From NCBI GenBank assembly GCA_023055505.1, contig JALIRH010000049.1, forward strand, positions 3,100,001 to 3,164,000: 64,000 bases of DNA. Reading direction: 5' to 3'. The notes beneath the pieces are model-generated. The model worked only from the letters and a program-made list of their open reading frames with translations, was not told the origin of the DNA and did not search any database. The first letter of the stretch is position 1; each line of letters opens with the position of its first letter. The translations under genes were made by a program, and so were the position numbers. This document shows positions 44,433-55,125 of this stretch, one piece after another. Origin of the DNA: Callipepla californica brunnescens. Taxonomy: Eukaryota; Chordata; Aves; Galliformes; Odontophoridae.

Positions 44433-46813
44433 CTAAATAGACGATTCAAGTCAGCAGACCTTCAGAGAGACAAAAGAAACCTATTTTGTGACTCTTTGAA
44501 GTAGAGGTGCATGCACTAATCGAGCTTTGAGTTGTAACTCTTCATTAACAATGCTGATGTTGAGATATATTTTGCAGAAATCTACCTACCTTCATTGGTT
44601 TCACTGCGTATCAGCTAGAGAAAGGTCTCAATTCCCCACTAATTTTATAAGTTATAAAGCTATCCAGGCTAAGAACAAAAATTTTATCTTCAACCATATT
44701 CCCCAGGTCTCTTAAAGTCAGTCCATGATACATTGCCATTTTCACAGAAAAACTGAGAGGAGTAAAGAAAACAGAAGAAATATTATTAGTCTTCATTTTC
44801 TTTTTCTCCCCAATTCTGATTTATGATACCTAATGAATGTTTTAAAAGAGATCAGTGCAATCCTCATGTGTCATGGAAAGAAATGCTTTCACTGGATGGC
44901 TGAACAACATGAGGTGAACCAGATTTCTCAGAAGTCTGTCTCCAGAAGGCTGCTATCCATTACTGTTATAAGTTTCCAGTGGAAATGACGCTACACAGAG
45001 AGTAAGACAAAATTTAAAGCCCCGTGGAAGACATATTAAATCAATAAATGTAATACAAAGACTATATTCGTGACAAAATGTTGGTATTTGTGATGTGTTT
45101 ATTTATTCTGAGTTTTTCTGAGCTCATCAAAGTATGTGTAGTACTCCTTCAATCTGAAAGTTAACCCAAGGAGTAATAAAAGTGAAAAATGATGCACAAA
45201 TTGACGTGTGGACCTCCAATGGAGATAAATACATTCTCATTTTACCTACACTGAGTACCTAGGTTTGCATACTCTCCGGCAGATGTGGTTATTATTAATT
45301 CAATATTCACCATTATCCCCTACCTGATTTCATTTAGCTCCTCCAGATGTTCACTGCTTATATTATAAAAGCACATTATGGATATTTCAGCCAGAAATAT
45401 CATGTCTGTGTTTTGTGGTTACAGTCAAAGTCTGATCATGCAAAGCAATGAGGCTTCGTTTCAACAAAGCATTCAGTTCTATGCCTCAGTCTAAAGAGGT
45501 GCTAAGCTGCTGTTGCTTGAAGTCGGACTGCAGCCCATGCTGAGGTGTCGGTCTTCGGCTCTAAGCCTGCACTGATCTACGGGTCAGTGGGAGCCACACT
45601 GCAAAGTTGTGGTCACTGTTCTCTTTCTTGCAGAAAATTCCAGTTCCATTGTATTTTCCATTGGCATATTCAGTTTTGAACATTCCATATATGAACAGAT
45701 TGACTCAACAGTGGATTAATGACACAGTAAACATTTCGGTGAAGCAAGAACACATCCTTTAAGATTTTATCCAGATTCTTTTTTAAACTGCAGTGCACCA
45801 TTGCTTTTTAAATAAAGCGCTGCTTGTCTGGAAAAGGAAAAATGATAATACTCCATCTGTAAAAAAAATCCTTTGTTTTTCACATTTCCACCAAAAAGGA
45901 GAGAGTAAGATACAGATATAAAAGTTAAGTCTTAAATAATTAAAACCTTTGCATTAGAATCTTGGGTTCTTTCAAGGTAACTTCTCTGGTTGTCAGCCTG
46001 TGTCTGACCAATGGACTGGGATCCATTACACAGCCTTGGGCTCCAGAGACTTTGCATTGTTTTGCTCCCGTTAGGCACTAACTGTCATGTATGACCCACT
46101 TCAAAGACACCAGATATTAGACACAACACGTTGTTAATGTCATGAAGTCTCCGTGTTGTGCTCTGTTCTGTGTTCTTGGGGTTCAGCCTGGTGAGCACCT
46201 TGTATAAATGCTATCGTTCGACCCGCAAGCGGCTCAGCATCACACAGCTGTTCTCACACTACACCCTTTCCCAGTGAGATAGGGGAGAGAATTAAAAAAA
46301 GAAACCACAACAAAATAGAACTCACGGGTCGAGATAAAACTGTTTACCAACATAGAGAAAAGGAAAAGCATAATAATAGTTAACGATTCATATATATATA
46401 TATATATGAATCTCTATCAAAAGTAATGCTACCAAGTAATTCACAAGCAATTGCTCTCTGCTCGTCCACCAATGCCCGTTTATTTCCACAGTGAGGAAAA
46501 GAGAGCGAGATGAACTCTCACTGCATGATGTGAGCTCATCCTGCCCTCCTCCCTCTGCATCAGATGCTTATTTTGTTGTCTTCTCCACATTTCATGTTAG
46601 ATTTATCCGTTCAAAACTGGTTCCAGCTTTTTTATCCATGTCTTTCCTATGACAGGTTTGCCCTTTTTCCCTGAACCAAAGTTTAATTGTTCCATGTAAA
46701 TACACCAGCAGTTAAAAGATAAATAGCCAATAGTCTATGACTGGAGTACTGACAATTTCTCAATAGTAAACTTTCCTGAAGTTTTAAACACTTGTCTTGG
46801 TCAGAATGACTAC
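44433..46813. other. AT-rich intergenic or intronic sequence
   Basis: A (TA)n run at about 46390-46408. Nothing else recognised on either strand. Confidence 0.4.
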
Positions 46814-47030
46814 CTGAAGCACAATTCCATCAGCTGTCCAGTTCAAGTTAGGATAGATGCTAGCAAATAAAGAGAGATGGAACTCAAAGTACAGATCGAA
46901 GTTTAAAAATGGGTGGGCGTCCTGTTTAACATTACCGGGCATCCACAGCATCAACTGTGGGGGAGACGTGTCCACCAGCAGCACTAATTCTTTCTTCGTG
47001 GCTTCAGAGTTGAAATGAAACAAGACAAGC
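46814..47030 (-). CDS. Well-formed exon of an unidentified gene
   Basis: 217 nt between acceptor cacaaatgcag and donor CTTCAG|gtagtc, open throughout on the minus strand. The peptide contains LVLFHFNSEATKKELVLLVD, LMLWMPGNVKQDAHP and YPNLNWTADGIVLQ: hydrophobic beta-like stretches and a possible N-glycosylation sequon (NWT). It looks like an extracellular beta-sandwich or beta-propeller protein. I could not match it to a family I know. Codon content and splice sites make it the strongest exon candidate of the 44-52 kb region. Confidence 0.55.
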
Positions 47031-48120
47031 CTGCATTTGTGTATGATGCAAAGCCAGAGGAATAAAAAGCCTTCTTGAAAATGAGCTGCGTGCATCATAC
47101 CCTTCATCTTAAGCCTTTGTAAGGTTCAGAAGAAAATAGGTAGTGTTCAGAATAATAGGACGTTATTTTCTATCAACTTGCTGATGTCCATGGGTCACTG
47201 GGAGAAAAGCAGGGAATTCCACGTTCACAAGGAACTTGGAACTTTCTGAAACAGCACAGCTTTTGTGTAGGAACTTTCTTCAAGTGAACATTCTGTTCTA
47301 AATGATGCCTCCACAGGGGAGAGCTTTAACGGAAAAAGGTACTGTACAGATCATAGGATGGAATCCCAGTTCTGCTAAGCCTGTCCTAAGAAATAGAATT
47401 GTTTGCGTCCATACTTGATTTTTCTAGCCTTGCCTGATCTCTCCTGCACTTCCATTTTAATCCATGGAATATTTTGCCCTAACCTACCCTTTGGATCCAA
47501 TAAAAAATGAAGTAATATTGGCACACATCGATCTTCTCTCTTTCAATAGTTCAGTGTGGTAAGAAGTAAAAATTTACAGTACCCTTTCCATAGAATACTG
47601 GGATATCCCAGGTGACTGAAAGATAAAAGAACAGAAACTCCATCATTAGTGAAAAGTAGACAGTGGGTACCGGCTAGTGATTACTTTTTAGATACTATCT
47701 ATAATCTACCTTAGGGGATTTAATTGTAAGTTTAAACCTAATTAGAATGGAAAGTCACTGTTGCCATTCAACAGTGCGGAATAACATTTCAACTTCTTTT
47801 TTCCCCCACTTGTTCGTTAGATAAAAAACAGACAAGGTGGTGCTTATTAATGAATTTCAATACTCCAGATGACATTATAATCTTCTGAGCACTTCATAAA
47901 TGAAGATCCCCTCTTTTGTCCATAGTAGCTAAATATCTTTTTATCAAGAGATTGAGAAGAATATATAAGAATTCTAGGTAATTGCAGATTTCATGATCAT
48001 GACTTAGTAACTTTCCACAGTTACATGTTAGTATTGTAATACATGTATGCATATAATTTAGAAGTAGGTAGGTAGCAGTTGTCATGGTTATTCTGGGTTA
48101 TTATTTTTATTTGAATGTAT
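47031..48120. other. AT-rich sequence, no feature recognised
   Basis: No exon or repeat family recognised. Likely intronic if the flanking exons belong to one gene. Confidence 0.35.
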
Positions 48121-48660
48121 GTAGGTCACTCTGAAAGTAATGCCTGCTGTTGATTTCCATGGAAACCTCAACAGATAATAAAGCACAATAACACACTATT
48201 GGAGAGAACAAATTCCCAGCTGCAAAATACTATTTATCTGCATAGTTGCTACCATTATCTATGCCTTTTTTTGTTGTATTTTTGCCGTTCATGAATGAGT
48301 ACCTGAATGCTGTGCTCATCAAAATCTGCACCAACCACACCAGCTGTGAATAGTCAACCAGCACATGGTTTGTCCCTCACATTGACCATGTCACAGTTGC
48401 AGAAACACACCACTCACCACCATACTGTGCTCATGTCCACTGACTGGTCCCCAGAAACATTCAGTAAGCATCGATTCATGTCAGTGGGTGCAATTGCTTC
48501 CCCACGGAAGAATTCAATGACACACCTTTGCTCTACCTCACAGCAACAAAATGTAATGGAGCAATGGTGAGAAGGTTCAGCCTCTACTGCCGTATCACCA
48601 ACATCTGCCTCTGGCATCATGGGCCTAGCAAATAAAATAGGAGAGCAGGGCCATATCACA
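48121..48660 (-). mobile_element. Mariner-like DNA transposon relic
   Basis: The left end reads GTAGGTCACTCTGAAAGTAA, a mariner-type terminal repeat. On the minus strand 48414-48545 encodes EQRCVIEFFRGEAIAPTDMN and RCLLNVSGDQSVDMSTVWW, the helix-turn-helix N-terminus of a mariner transposase (EQR..I.F....G..P..I...L...YGD......V..W pattern). The catalytic domain is missing between the two, so the copy is internally deleted. Confidence 0.75.
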
Positions 48661-48867
48661 TGGCAGCCTGCAATAGCAAAGCACTGCTTTATGAAGCTTT
48701 TATCTACACAAGGTCAGTACTTACGCTTCTGCATATATACTTCTTCTGTGCACTCATAATTCTTCTCGAATTCTTCTTGATTAGTTGGGTAAATTTCACT
48801 TTAAACTAAATGTTTTTATTTTGATATATAAATTAGCTTTTACAAATAGAAGGTGTTATACAGTTAC

Positions 48868-49050
48868 CTTCGGAAATACTAAGGATATAATACAGGAATA
48901 TTTTTCTCTCTCTTATAACAAAAACTGAAATCCATTGACTTCCTTGTAACAGTTTTAGTTGGATAACATGGTTGAAAATGATATTACAGATGAGTCCCAC
49001 AGGCAACTTAGTACAGACAGCCGAAGAATCGGCATCTTGTGTTATACTCA
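48868..49050 (-). CDS. Candidate exon of an unidentified gene
   Basis: Donor CGAAG|gtaact at 48868. The open frame includes SAVCTKLPVGLICNIIF and SQWISVFVIRERKIFLYYIL. The acceptor is unclear (no good polypyrimidine tract near 49050). Product not recognised. Confidence 0.3.
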
Positions 49051-49854
49051 CGGGTTCTTTTGCTTGGTGTAAACAAGGAATAAAGCATAATTGACAGTCA
49101 GAGCTTGCATAAATCCAAGTTGCATTACCATATCATACAAAGATAGTACAGTGATTACAAGGCTTATTACATCTGTCTAAAAGAGTCTCTCAAAACACAC
49201 CATGTAGGAAATAAAGAGTGTTCTGAAAAACTGATGTCAAAATGAAGTCTGCCAAATACTGCAGAATTACACTGATACTGCTGGCACAGACTTCTGATAA
49301 TAAAAATATGTAAAATACCCCTCGAATGTAATTTATATACTCATTTTCCATTATGAAGTTGCATTATTATGACCTCGATCACTTTTGTTCAGAACTCTGT
49401 GCTATAAACTCTGACACAATTTGTCAGGCATCTATAAAAAATGAGAAAACCAAACTTTCAGTCAATTGTGGATCAGAAGAAAAAGAAGGATGATTTAAAA
49501 AAAAAAATCTGTTATCTTTATCTTTCTTCATCTTATTAATGACTTATCTCTAGAACAAGTACTTCTTACTTTCAAATATCCATGAAAAATTTCTCAACAG
49601 TGTGATAGAAAGATGAGAGTATCATCAGTTTCCATATGTCACCTCAGCCATGCAAGCTCATTGAAAATTTGAGCTGAAGTGTAATTCTATTAATTTCTGT
49701 TGCTGAATTGCCTTAGATTTCATATATGATAAAAAATCTACTGTCTGTTCAGTTATGGGGCTCAAGTCTATTTACTGTGTGCTCAAAGCAAGCTAAGCTG
49801 TAGGTAGGTTATAACTATCATTGCCTCCTGTCATTCTGGAGTGCATTTCTCTTA
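49051..49854. other. AT-rich sequence, no feature recognised
   Basis: No exon or repeat family recognised. Confidence 0.35.
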
Positions 49855-50235
49855 AGAACAGAGAGCTGAAGAACTTGACACATGAAGAAAGTCTGAAGCT
49901 CTCATTGGGGCTATCTAATTAGTCTTGCAGCATGTAGTTGGAAGGATGGAGGTGATTTCACAAAGAAGATCTATAGCAAGTCAAGAAACAATGAGCACTT
50001 ATTATTTAATAAAAAATAAAAACCAAAAAACTTGGTCCAGGTATATTGAAAGAGTTCTCCAGCCTGAGAACAATGACACCTTTAAGCAGGTGGTCTAGAA
50101 GGCTAATGAAATCTCTTATTTGGAAACATTAAAGAATGACTTGACAGGGCCTTGCATTAAGTTAAGGCCGTGTTTTCAAAAGAACGTTGGACAAGGTAAT
50201 CTCCAGAATTCCCTTCCAAAAGGGACTTTCCTTTG
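49855..50235 (+). mobile_element. Possible old CR1 3' end, plus strand
   Basis: AGAGAGCTGAAGAACTTGAC, GTTGGAAGGATGGAGG and the closing TTGGACAAGGTAATCTCCAG followed by AATTCCCTTCCAA follow CR1 layout, but with heavy decay and no terminal octamers. Confidence 0.4.
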
Positions 50236-51546
50236 GCTCAGGGAATCAAGGAACCAAACAGGCAGATAAATAAGAGGCAGAAACCACCAAGTTTTCTATA
50301 TATAGAACTTTGTTCTAGACAAATGAAAAATGTTTTTCAGTGTAGATAATACCTATTTTGGTACGATCCTAACATTTTATATAATGAAAAGCAGCTCATC
50401 ATTACAGTTAGTGTCAGATTACATACTATCTCTCCACACCTCCCACATATTCATATACAAGTGAACACATTTGTACAAGCGGCAGTTGCTGAAGGGGCTC
50501 TGGGGATTGCTCTGTCCACAAACAATGAAGACTGACTACAAGTTACTTCTGTATAGCCTACAGAAAGGGTCTGCTGAAGAGCAAACCTGACAGAATATAT
50601 TTTTCCTTTCCATTCTAATTTAGCACAGGGAACCTGCTACATCTCGTGAGTCAGCCTCTGAGTCTGGCCACTCACAGAGGGCTCTCAAGAGCCTGATCCC
50701 ACCAGCCAACGGTAAAGGTGGCATACCTTTCCCTCCCTTCCTTGAGCTCCTGCCATCACAGTACAGCAGCAGTTGAGCTGTGTTATGAAGGCAGGAAAAG
50801 GAGACACTGCAGCTTACGTATAGGCATTTCTCTTCTTGCATGTTTTGACTCCATATAGGGAAGCTGTGAGAATGTATTAGATCTGTTTTAGTATGAGCAG
50901 GGTGAATTGTTTAGTTATAAATCAGTTAATCGACACACGACACAAGGAATTTTTAGATAAAATGGAAAACTGTATTTCATAATCATCTAAATTATAATAA
51001 AAAAATAAAGAACACTTCTTGACAGTGAATTTCTTCAAATAGCTTAAATATCCTTCAGGATGTAGAACAGATTTTTAGGCCCTCCTGCCACTAGCAAAAT
51101 CTCCCTTACTAAGAGAGGGTTGTGATCAAAAATACTTATCAGCTTGGTTGAAGCCAAGCCAATAAGATGAGAATAATGGACCTAAATTAAACAGCTAGAA
51201 AAAGCCTGATTTTAGCCTACTGATTAGATTTCCTGATTAGTTCACTGAAAACTTAATGTCTGTTACAGTAGCTTTTTTTTTTTAATCCAATAATTATTAT
51301 AGAGATTCTTTCTAGCAGCTCCAGCACACTCTGTAACAAAGGTTACATTAATAAGCGAAGGCACCTGCTGCCTAGTGTCCTGTCTTCAACAGTAACAAGC
51401 AATGGATGCCTAAGAGTGAAAATAGAGGAGGCATACATGCAATCTCCATTAAACATCATCTCAGCTTCGAGTAAGCTGTAGTACAAGGAGTTTCTAATTC
51501 AGCAGTTGTATCTGCAGTTTGGTTTACACTGAACTATCAAATTTAC
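50236..51546. other. AT-rich sequence, no feature recognised
   Basis: No exon or repeat family recognised. Confidence 0.35.
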
Positions 51547-51752
51547 CTTTTCATTGATGGGGATATTTGTCATCCAGAATGTCGCATGGCAAGTAGCTCC
51601 ACAACTTAGCCATACACCATGTGAATAGACACTTCTTTTTGCTTTCTTCCAACCTAGCACATTGACTTTCTCATCGGGTCCTAATATGTGAAAGAGGTGC
51701 TCATTCTCCTCCTCTAGATTTTCCAAGAAAAACCAGCTGTAGCTATTGCGTG
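51547..51752 (-). CDS. Well-formed exon of an unidentified gene
   Basis: 206 nt, acceptor gaattcaaaacag, donor GAAAAG|gtaaat, open on the minus strand. The peptide includes NSYSWFFLENLEEENEHLFH, LGPDEKVNVLGWKKAK and WLSCGATCHATFWMTNIP. The Cys/Trp-rich end suggests an extracellular or lumenal domain. It probably belongs with the exon at 46814-47030. Not recognised. Confidence 0.5.
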
Positions 51753-52023
51753 CTGTTTTGAATTCAGTGTTCTAAGCTTTCCTTAGACATGATCTTACAC
51801 TCAGGCTGAACTACAGAAAGGCATGTAGAGTACAGTAGACTGTGGGGGAAATAAGTTCAATATCTTCCGAACACAGCTCTTTTGGACAAACACTTTTTTT
51901 CAGTTTGGTAAGAAAGATTTAACTAGTCTTGATTTAGATAGTGTGGAGTATTTCATTTAAGTCTCTTGATGCTCTGCTCTAAAACTTTGGTGTTGGTTAC
52001 TGGGAAGGTTTCTACAGACCACG
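51753..52023. other. No recognisable feature
   Basis: No exon or repeat family recognised. Confidence 0.35.
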
Positions 52024-52466
52024 AAGTAGTAAAATTTTCTTTTCCAAAACTGGAAATCTCTCAGAAGACGGAGAGATTCTAGTAGTTACTATTTAAAAAA
52101 ACCCACTGTGAGACGCACGTCAAAATGGTGACGGAATTTGTTAATAGTTTATGTGAGAACTGAAATGTTTTGTTACTTACTGTAACCTCTATTTTAGTAC
52201 AGTCTTTCTGATGGTGAGGTGTTGTGTCCAGCCTTCCGTTCCTCTGGCTGATACCCAGCTTACTGAGAAAGCTTTAATAATAGTGCTTAGCTTTTACAGC
52301 ATCTTTTATCTGAAGCATTAAAGTACTTTAGAGAAGTGGGTACTATTATCTCAATTTTTATGGGCAGAGGAACAGATTGGGTTACACAGTAAATACACAT
52401 AATTATGAGTGGAACTCATGTTTCTCGATCTTCAGGCAAGTGTTCTAATCGCTAGCCAAATTTATC
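52024..52466. repeat. Source segment of a rearranged local duplication
   Basis: Bases 52024-52060 and 52353-52466 recur fused together at 52962-53111; the 292 bp between them are absent in the copy. Confidence 0.9.
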
Positions 52467-52961
52467 CTCCAGGAAAACAGTAGGAGATGGGAGGATCCAA
52501 CAAAGTGGGGAGATTGCTTCTGAAGTTATCGTTCCAGTAGCAAAAGTCCTCCTGTTGCGATGCAAAGATGAACTACAGGCAAAGAAAAATTGACACAATT
52601 GGCACAAATGGAGGTTCAGCATGATGCACTGAATGCTTCCTGCCCTAATGAGGAGTTCTGCACCACTGTTCCTGATGGTGAGCAAGAGAGAGTCTTAGGG
52701 AATGTCAAAAGGGTTGGTTCCCCTTTCCAGTTAGAGGAGGGAGGTGGGCTTCAAAAGGCAGAACACAGAACTGAACAAAGCAAGAATGGCATTCCTGAGC
52801 TCAAAGCAGTTTGGCATTTGGAGCACTCAAATGAAGCAGAAACTTTTTATTGTCAGGTTAAGTCAGAGGGGATACCTTTATCCAGCGGGTGGAGGAACAA
52901 GGAACTTATCATCCCCGTGATGAGCGACAGGCCCTGTCTCGTTAAAGCAGTAAAATGTAAA

Positions 52962-53111
52962 AAGTAGTAAAATTTTCTTTTCCAAAACTGGAAATCTCAA
53001 TTTTTATGGGCAGAGGAACAGATTGGGTTACACAGTAAATACACATGATTATGAGTGGAACTCATGTTCTCGATCTTCAGGCAAGTGTTCTAATCGCTAG
53101 CCAAATTTATC
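52962..53111. repeat. Fused copy of the 52.0-52.5 kb segment
   Basis: The junction lies at ATCTC, a 5-bp sequence present at both edges of the missing piece (52056-52060 and 52348-52352), typical of a microhomology-mediated deletion. Confidence 0.9.
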
Positions 53112-53407
53112 AAACGAAGTGGAAGGGAACGGATGCAGCAATGTAAAGCCTGCCCCTGCAGAACGGTACGAACTGTAAAACATGGAGATGTGATTGGTGT
53201 CAGAGACACAAAGTCAGAGCTGCTGATACAACACCTTTAACCTGGCTCTAATTCCAATGGGCATAAATAAGAACAGAGCTCTATTTCAAACACTAACCCT
53301 GCAGAACAGAGCAAAGAAAGCGCATTCCGCACACCCAGGGGTGGGAGATAAGCATCCCCAACTCAGACCTTGCCAGAGCGGCCTCGAGGGCACGGAAGGA
53401 CGAATCA

Positions 53408-53792
53408 GAGACCCATAGGGATCCATAGAAACCCATAGGGACCCACAGCGAGTCATTGGGACCCACAGAGTCCCATAGAGACCCATAGGAACCCACAGAG
53501 ACCCATAGGGAGACATACGGACCCATAGAGAGACATTGGGACCCACAGAGAGACACTGGGACACATAGAGACCCATAGAGACCCATAGGGACCCATAGGG
53601 ACCCATAGAGAATCATTGGGACCCATAGAGAACAACAGGGACCCATAGAGACACATTGGGACCCACAGAGACCCATAGGGACCCATAGGGAAACACAGAG
53701 ACCCATAGAGATCCACAGTGACCCCTAGAGACCCATAGGGACGCATAGAGACCCATAGAGAGACATCTGGACCCACAGACACCCATAGGGAC
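53408..53792. repeat. TATGGGTCTC-type minisatellite, inverted block 5
   Basis: GGGACCCATAGAGACCCATA units, the reverse complement of the family at 39-42 kb, ending at the start of a CpG-rich region. Confidence 0.9.
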
Positions 53793-53824
53793 GCAAGCGC
53801 AGGCGGTGACAGAGCCGTTATCTG

Positions 53825-54130
53825 AGGCGGAGGCGCTGCAGAAGGGGACGCTGGAGCGGAGCGGAGCGGGGCGGGACGGACGGAGCGGAGCGGCACGGGA
53901 CAGAGGGACGGAGCGGAGCGGGACGGGACGGGACCGACGGACGGACGGACGGAGCGGAGCGGAGCGGGATGAGACGGGACGGACAGAGCGGAGCGGCACG
54001 GGACGGAGGGACGGAGCGGAGCGGGACGGGACGGGACCGACGGACGGAGCGGGGCGGAGCGGAGCGGGACGGACGGACGGAGGGGCGGAGCGGAGCGGAG
54101 CGGGACGGGACGGAGGGACGGAGCCACAAT
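53825..54130. repeat. GGAGC/GGACG pentamer array
   Basis: Tandem GGAGC, GGGAC and GGACG pentamers with larger repeats of about 60-100 bp inside. Very GC- and CpG-rich. ORFs rich in Arg/Ser/Pro here are artefacts. Confidence 0.9.
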
Positions 54131-54184
54131 AACCAGGGCTAACATCTGCGGCCCTGTCCCTCACGCAGGGATCCCCGCCATAGC

Positions 54185-54420
54185 AGAGCGCCCGCAGCTC
54201 TCGGCCGGGCAGTTCTCGCGAGAGCGCCCGCAGCTCTCGGCCGGGCAGTTCTCGCGAGAGCGGCTGACACGGCGTGGACGTTGCCAGGGCAACGGCAACA
54301 GGCCCAGAAACGGCCTCCGGGAGCCGGCAGGCAGGACGGAGAGGAGGAGGAGTCAGGGTGCGAGGATGATGTCGGCTGGTTTGAGGAGATGGAAGTAGCC
54401 TGTCCCTGAGGGGTAAGAGG
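54185..54420. promoter_or_regulatory. CpG-island promoter with two TCTCGCGAGA elements
   Basis: A 36-bp unit occurs twice (54185-54220, 54221-54256), placing the palindrome TCTCGCGAGA at 54214-54223 and 54250-54259. This element is known from TATA-less, often bidirectional vertebrate promoters. A possible first-exon donor (GAGG|GGTAAGA) lies near 54413 on plus. The gene served is unknown; the minus-strand exons at 51.7-44.3 kb are one candidate. Confidence 0.65.
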
Positions 54421-54639
54421 ATCTTAGCTGAGGAACTGGGGGGACTCGTTGGGAGGTCTTTCAACGAGGTCTGAGGGGGACAAAATGAGGACCGCTGGGG
54501 TTGAGTGGGTCGTTGGAGGGCTCCTATGGAAACTTGTGGGCGAAGATGGTGGAGTACAAAGGGATGGACTAGGGCAGGGGGATGCTGCCGTCTAGGGGAT
54601 CCTAGCTCTTCTGTAAAGGTGGTGAGATGCAAAGCCCAG
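54421..54639. other. No recognisable feature
   Basis: G-rich flank of the CpG island. No exon recognised. Confidence 0.3.
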
Positions 54640-55125
54640 CTGAAGTGCCTTTAGAGCAACGCACGCAGCCTGGGAAATCAGCAGGGTGAACTGGAAAGCG
54701 TGATGCACTTGGGAAGTTGTGACCTTGTTGCTGTCATGGAAACATGGGGGGTGACTCCCATACATGGTACACCTCCACTGAGGGGTACTGGCTCTTTAGA
54801 TGGGATAGGTGAGGTAGGAAGGGTGGGGGAGTTGCCCTCTATGTCAAAGACTGGATAGACTGTGAGGAGCTCTGGCTGAGAAAGGTGTTCCTTACTCTGT
54901 TCCTTACTCTGTGGGCTAGAATTAAGGACGGGACTAACAGAGGCCAGATGGTGATAGGGGTATCCTCCAGGCCACCTGATGGAGGGGAGACTGTTCATGA
55001 GGCTTTCCTGCTTCAGATGTGGGAGGCATTGTGCGCACAGGATCTCATCCTGATGGGGAACATCAACCATCTGGATGTCTGTTGGAAGGACCACACAGCG
55101 AGCTGCAAGAGTAACCATAAGGCTT
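54640..55125 (+). mobile_element. CR1 LINE ORF2 endonuclease fragment, plus strand
   Basis: Translated pieces GGVALYVKDWIDCEEL, SRPPDGGETVHEAFLLQ and LILMGNINHLDVCWK are the APE-type endonuclease of CR1 ORF2. The frame is broken near 54815. It ends in a T-run at 55123. Confidence 0.85.

Noticed and set aside
52590..52967. 125-codon plus-strand ORF
   Set aside because: Opens with no recognisable family, no splice sites, and its end runs into the rearranged duplication. It could be chance; no function claimed.
53453..54632. Arg/Ser/Pro-rich ORFs over 200 codons
   Set aside because: They cover the minisatellite and the GC-pentamer array, both of which are open in several frames.
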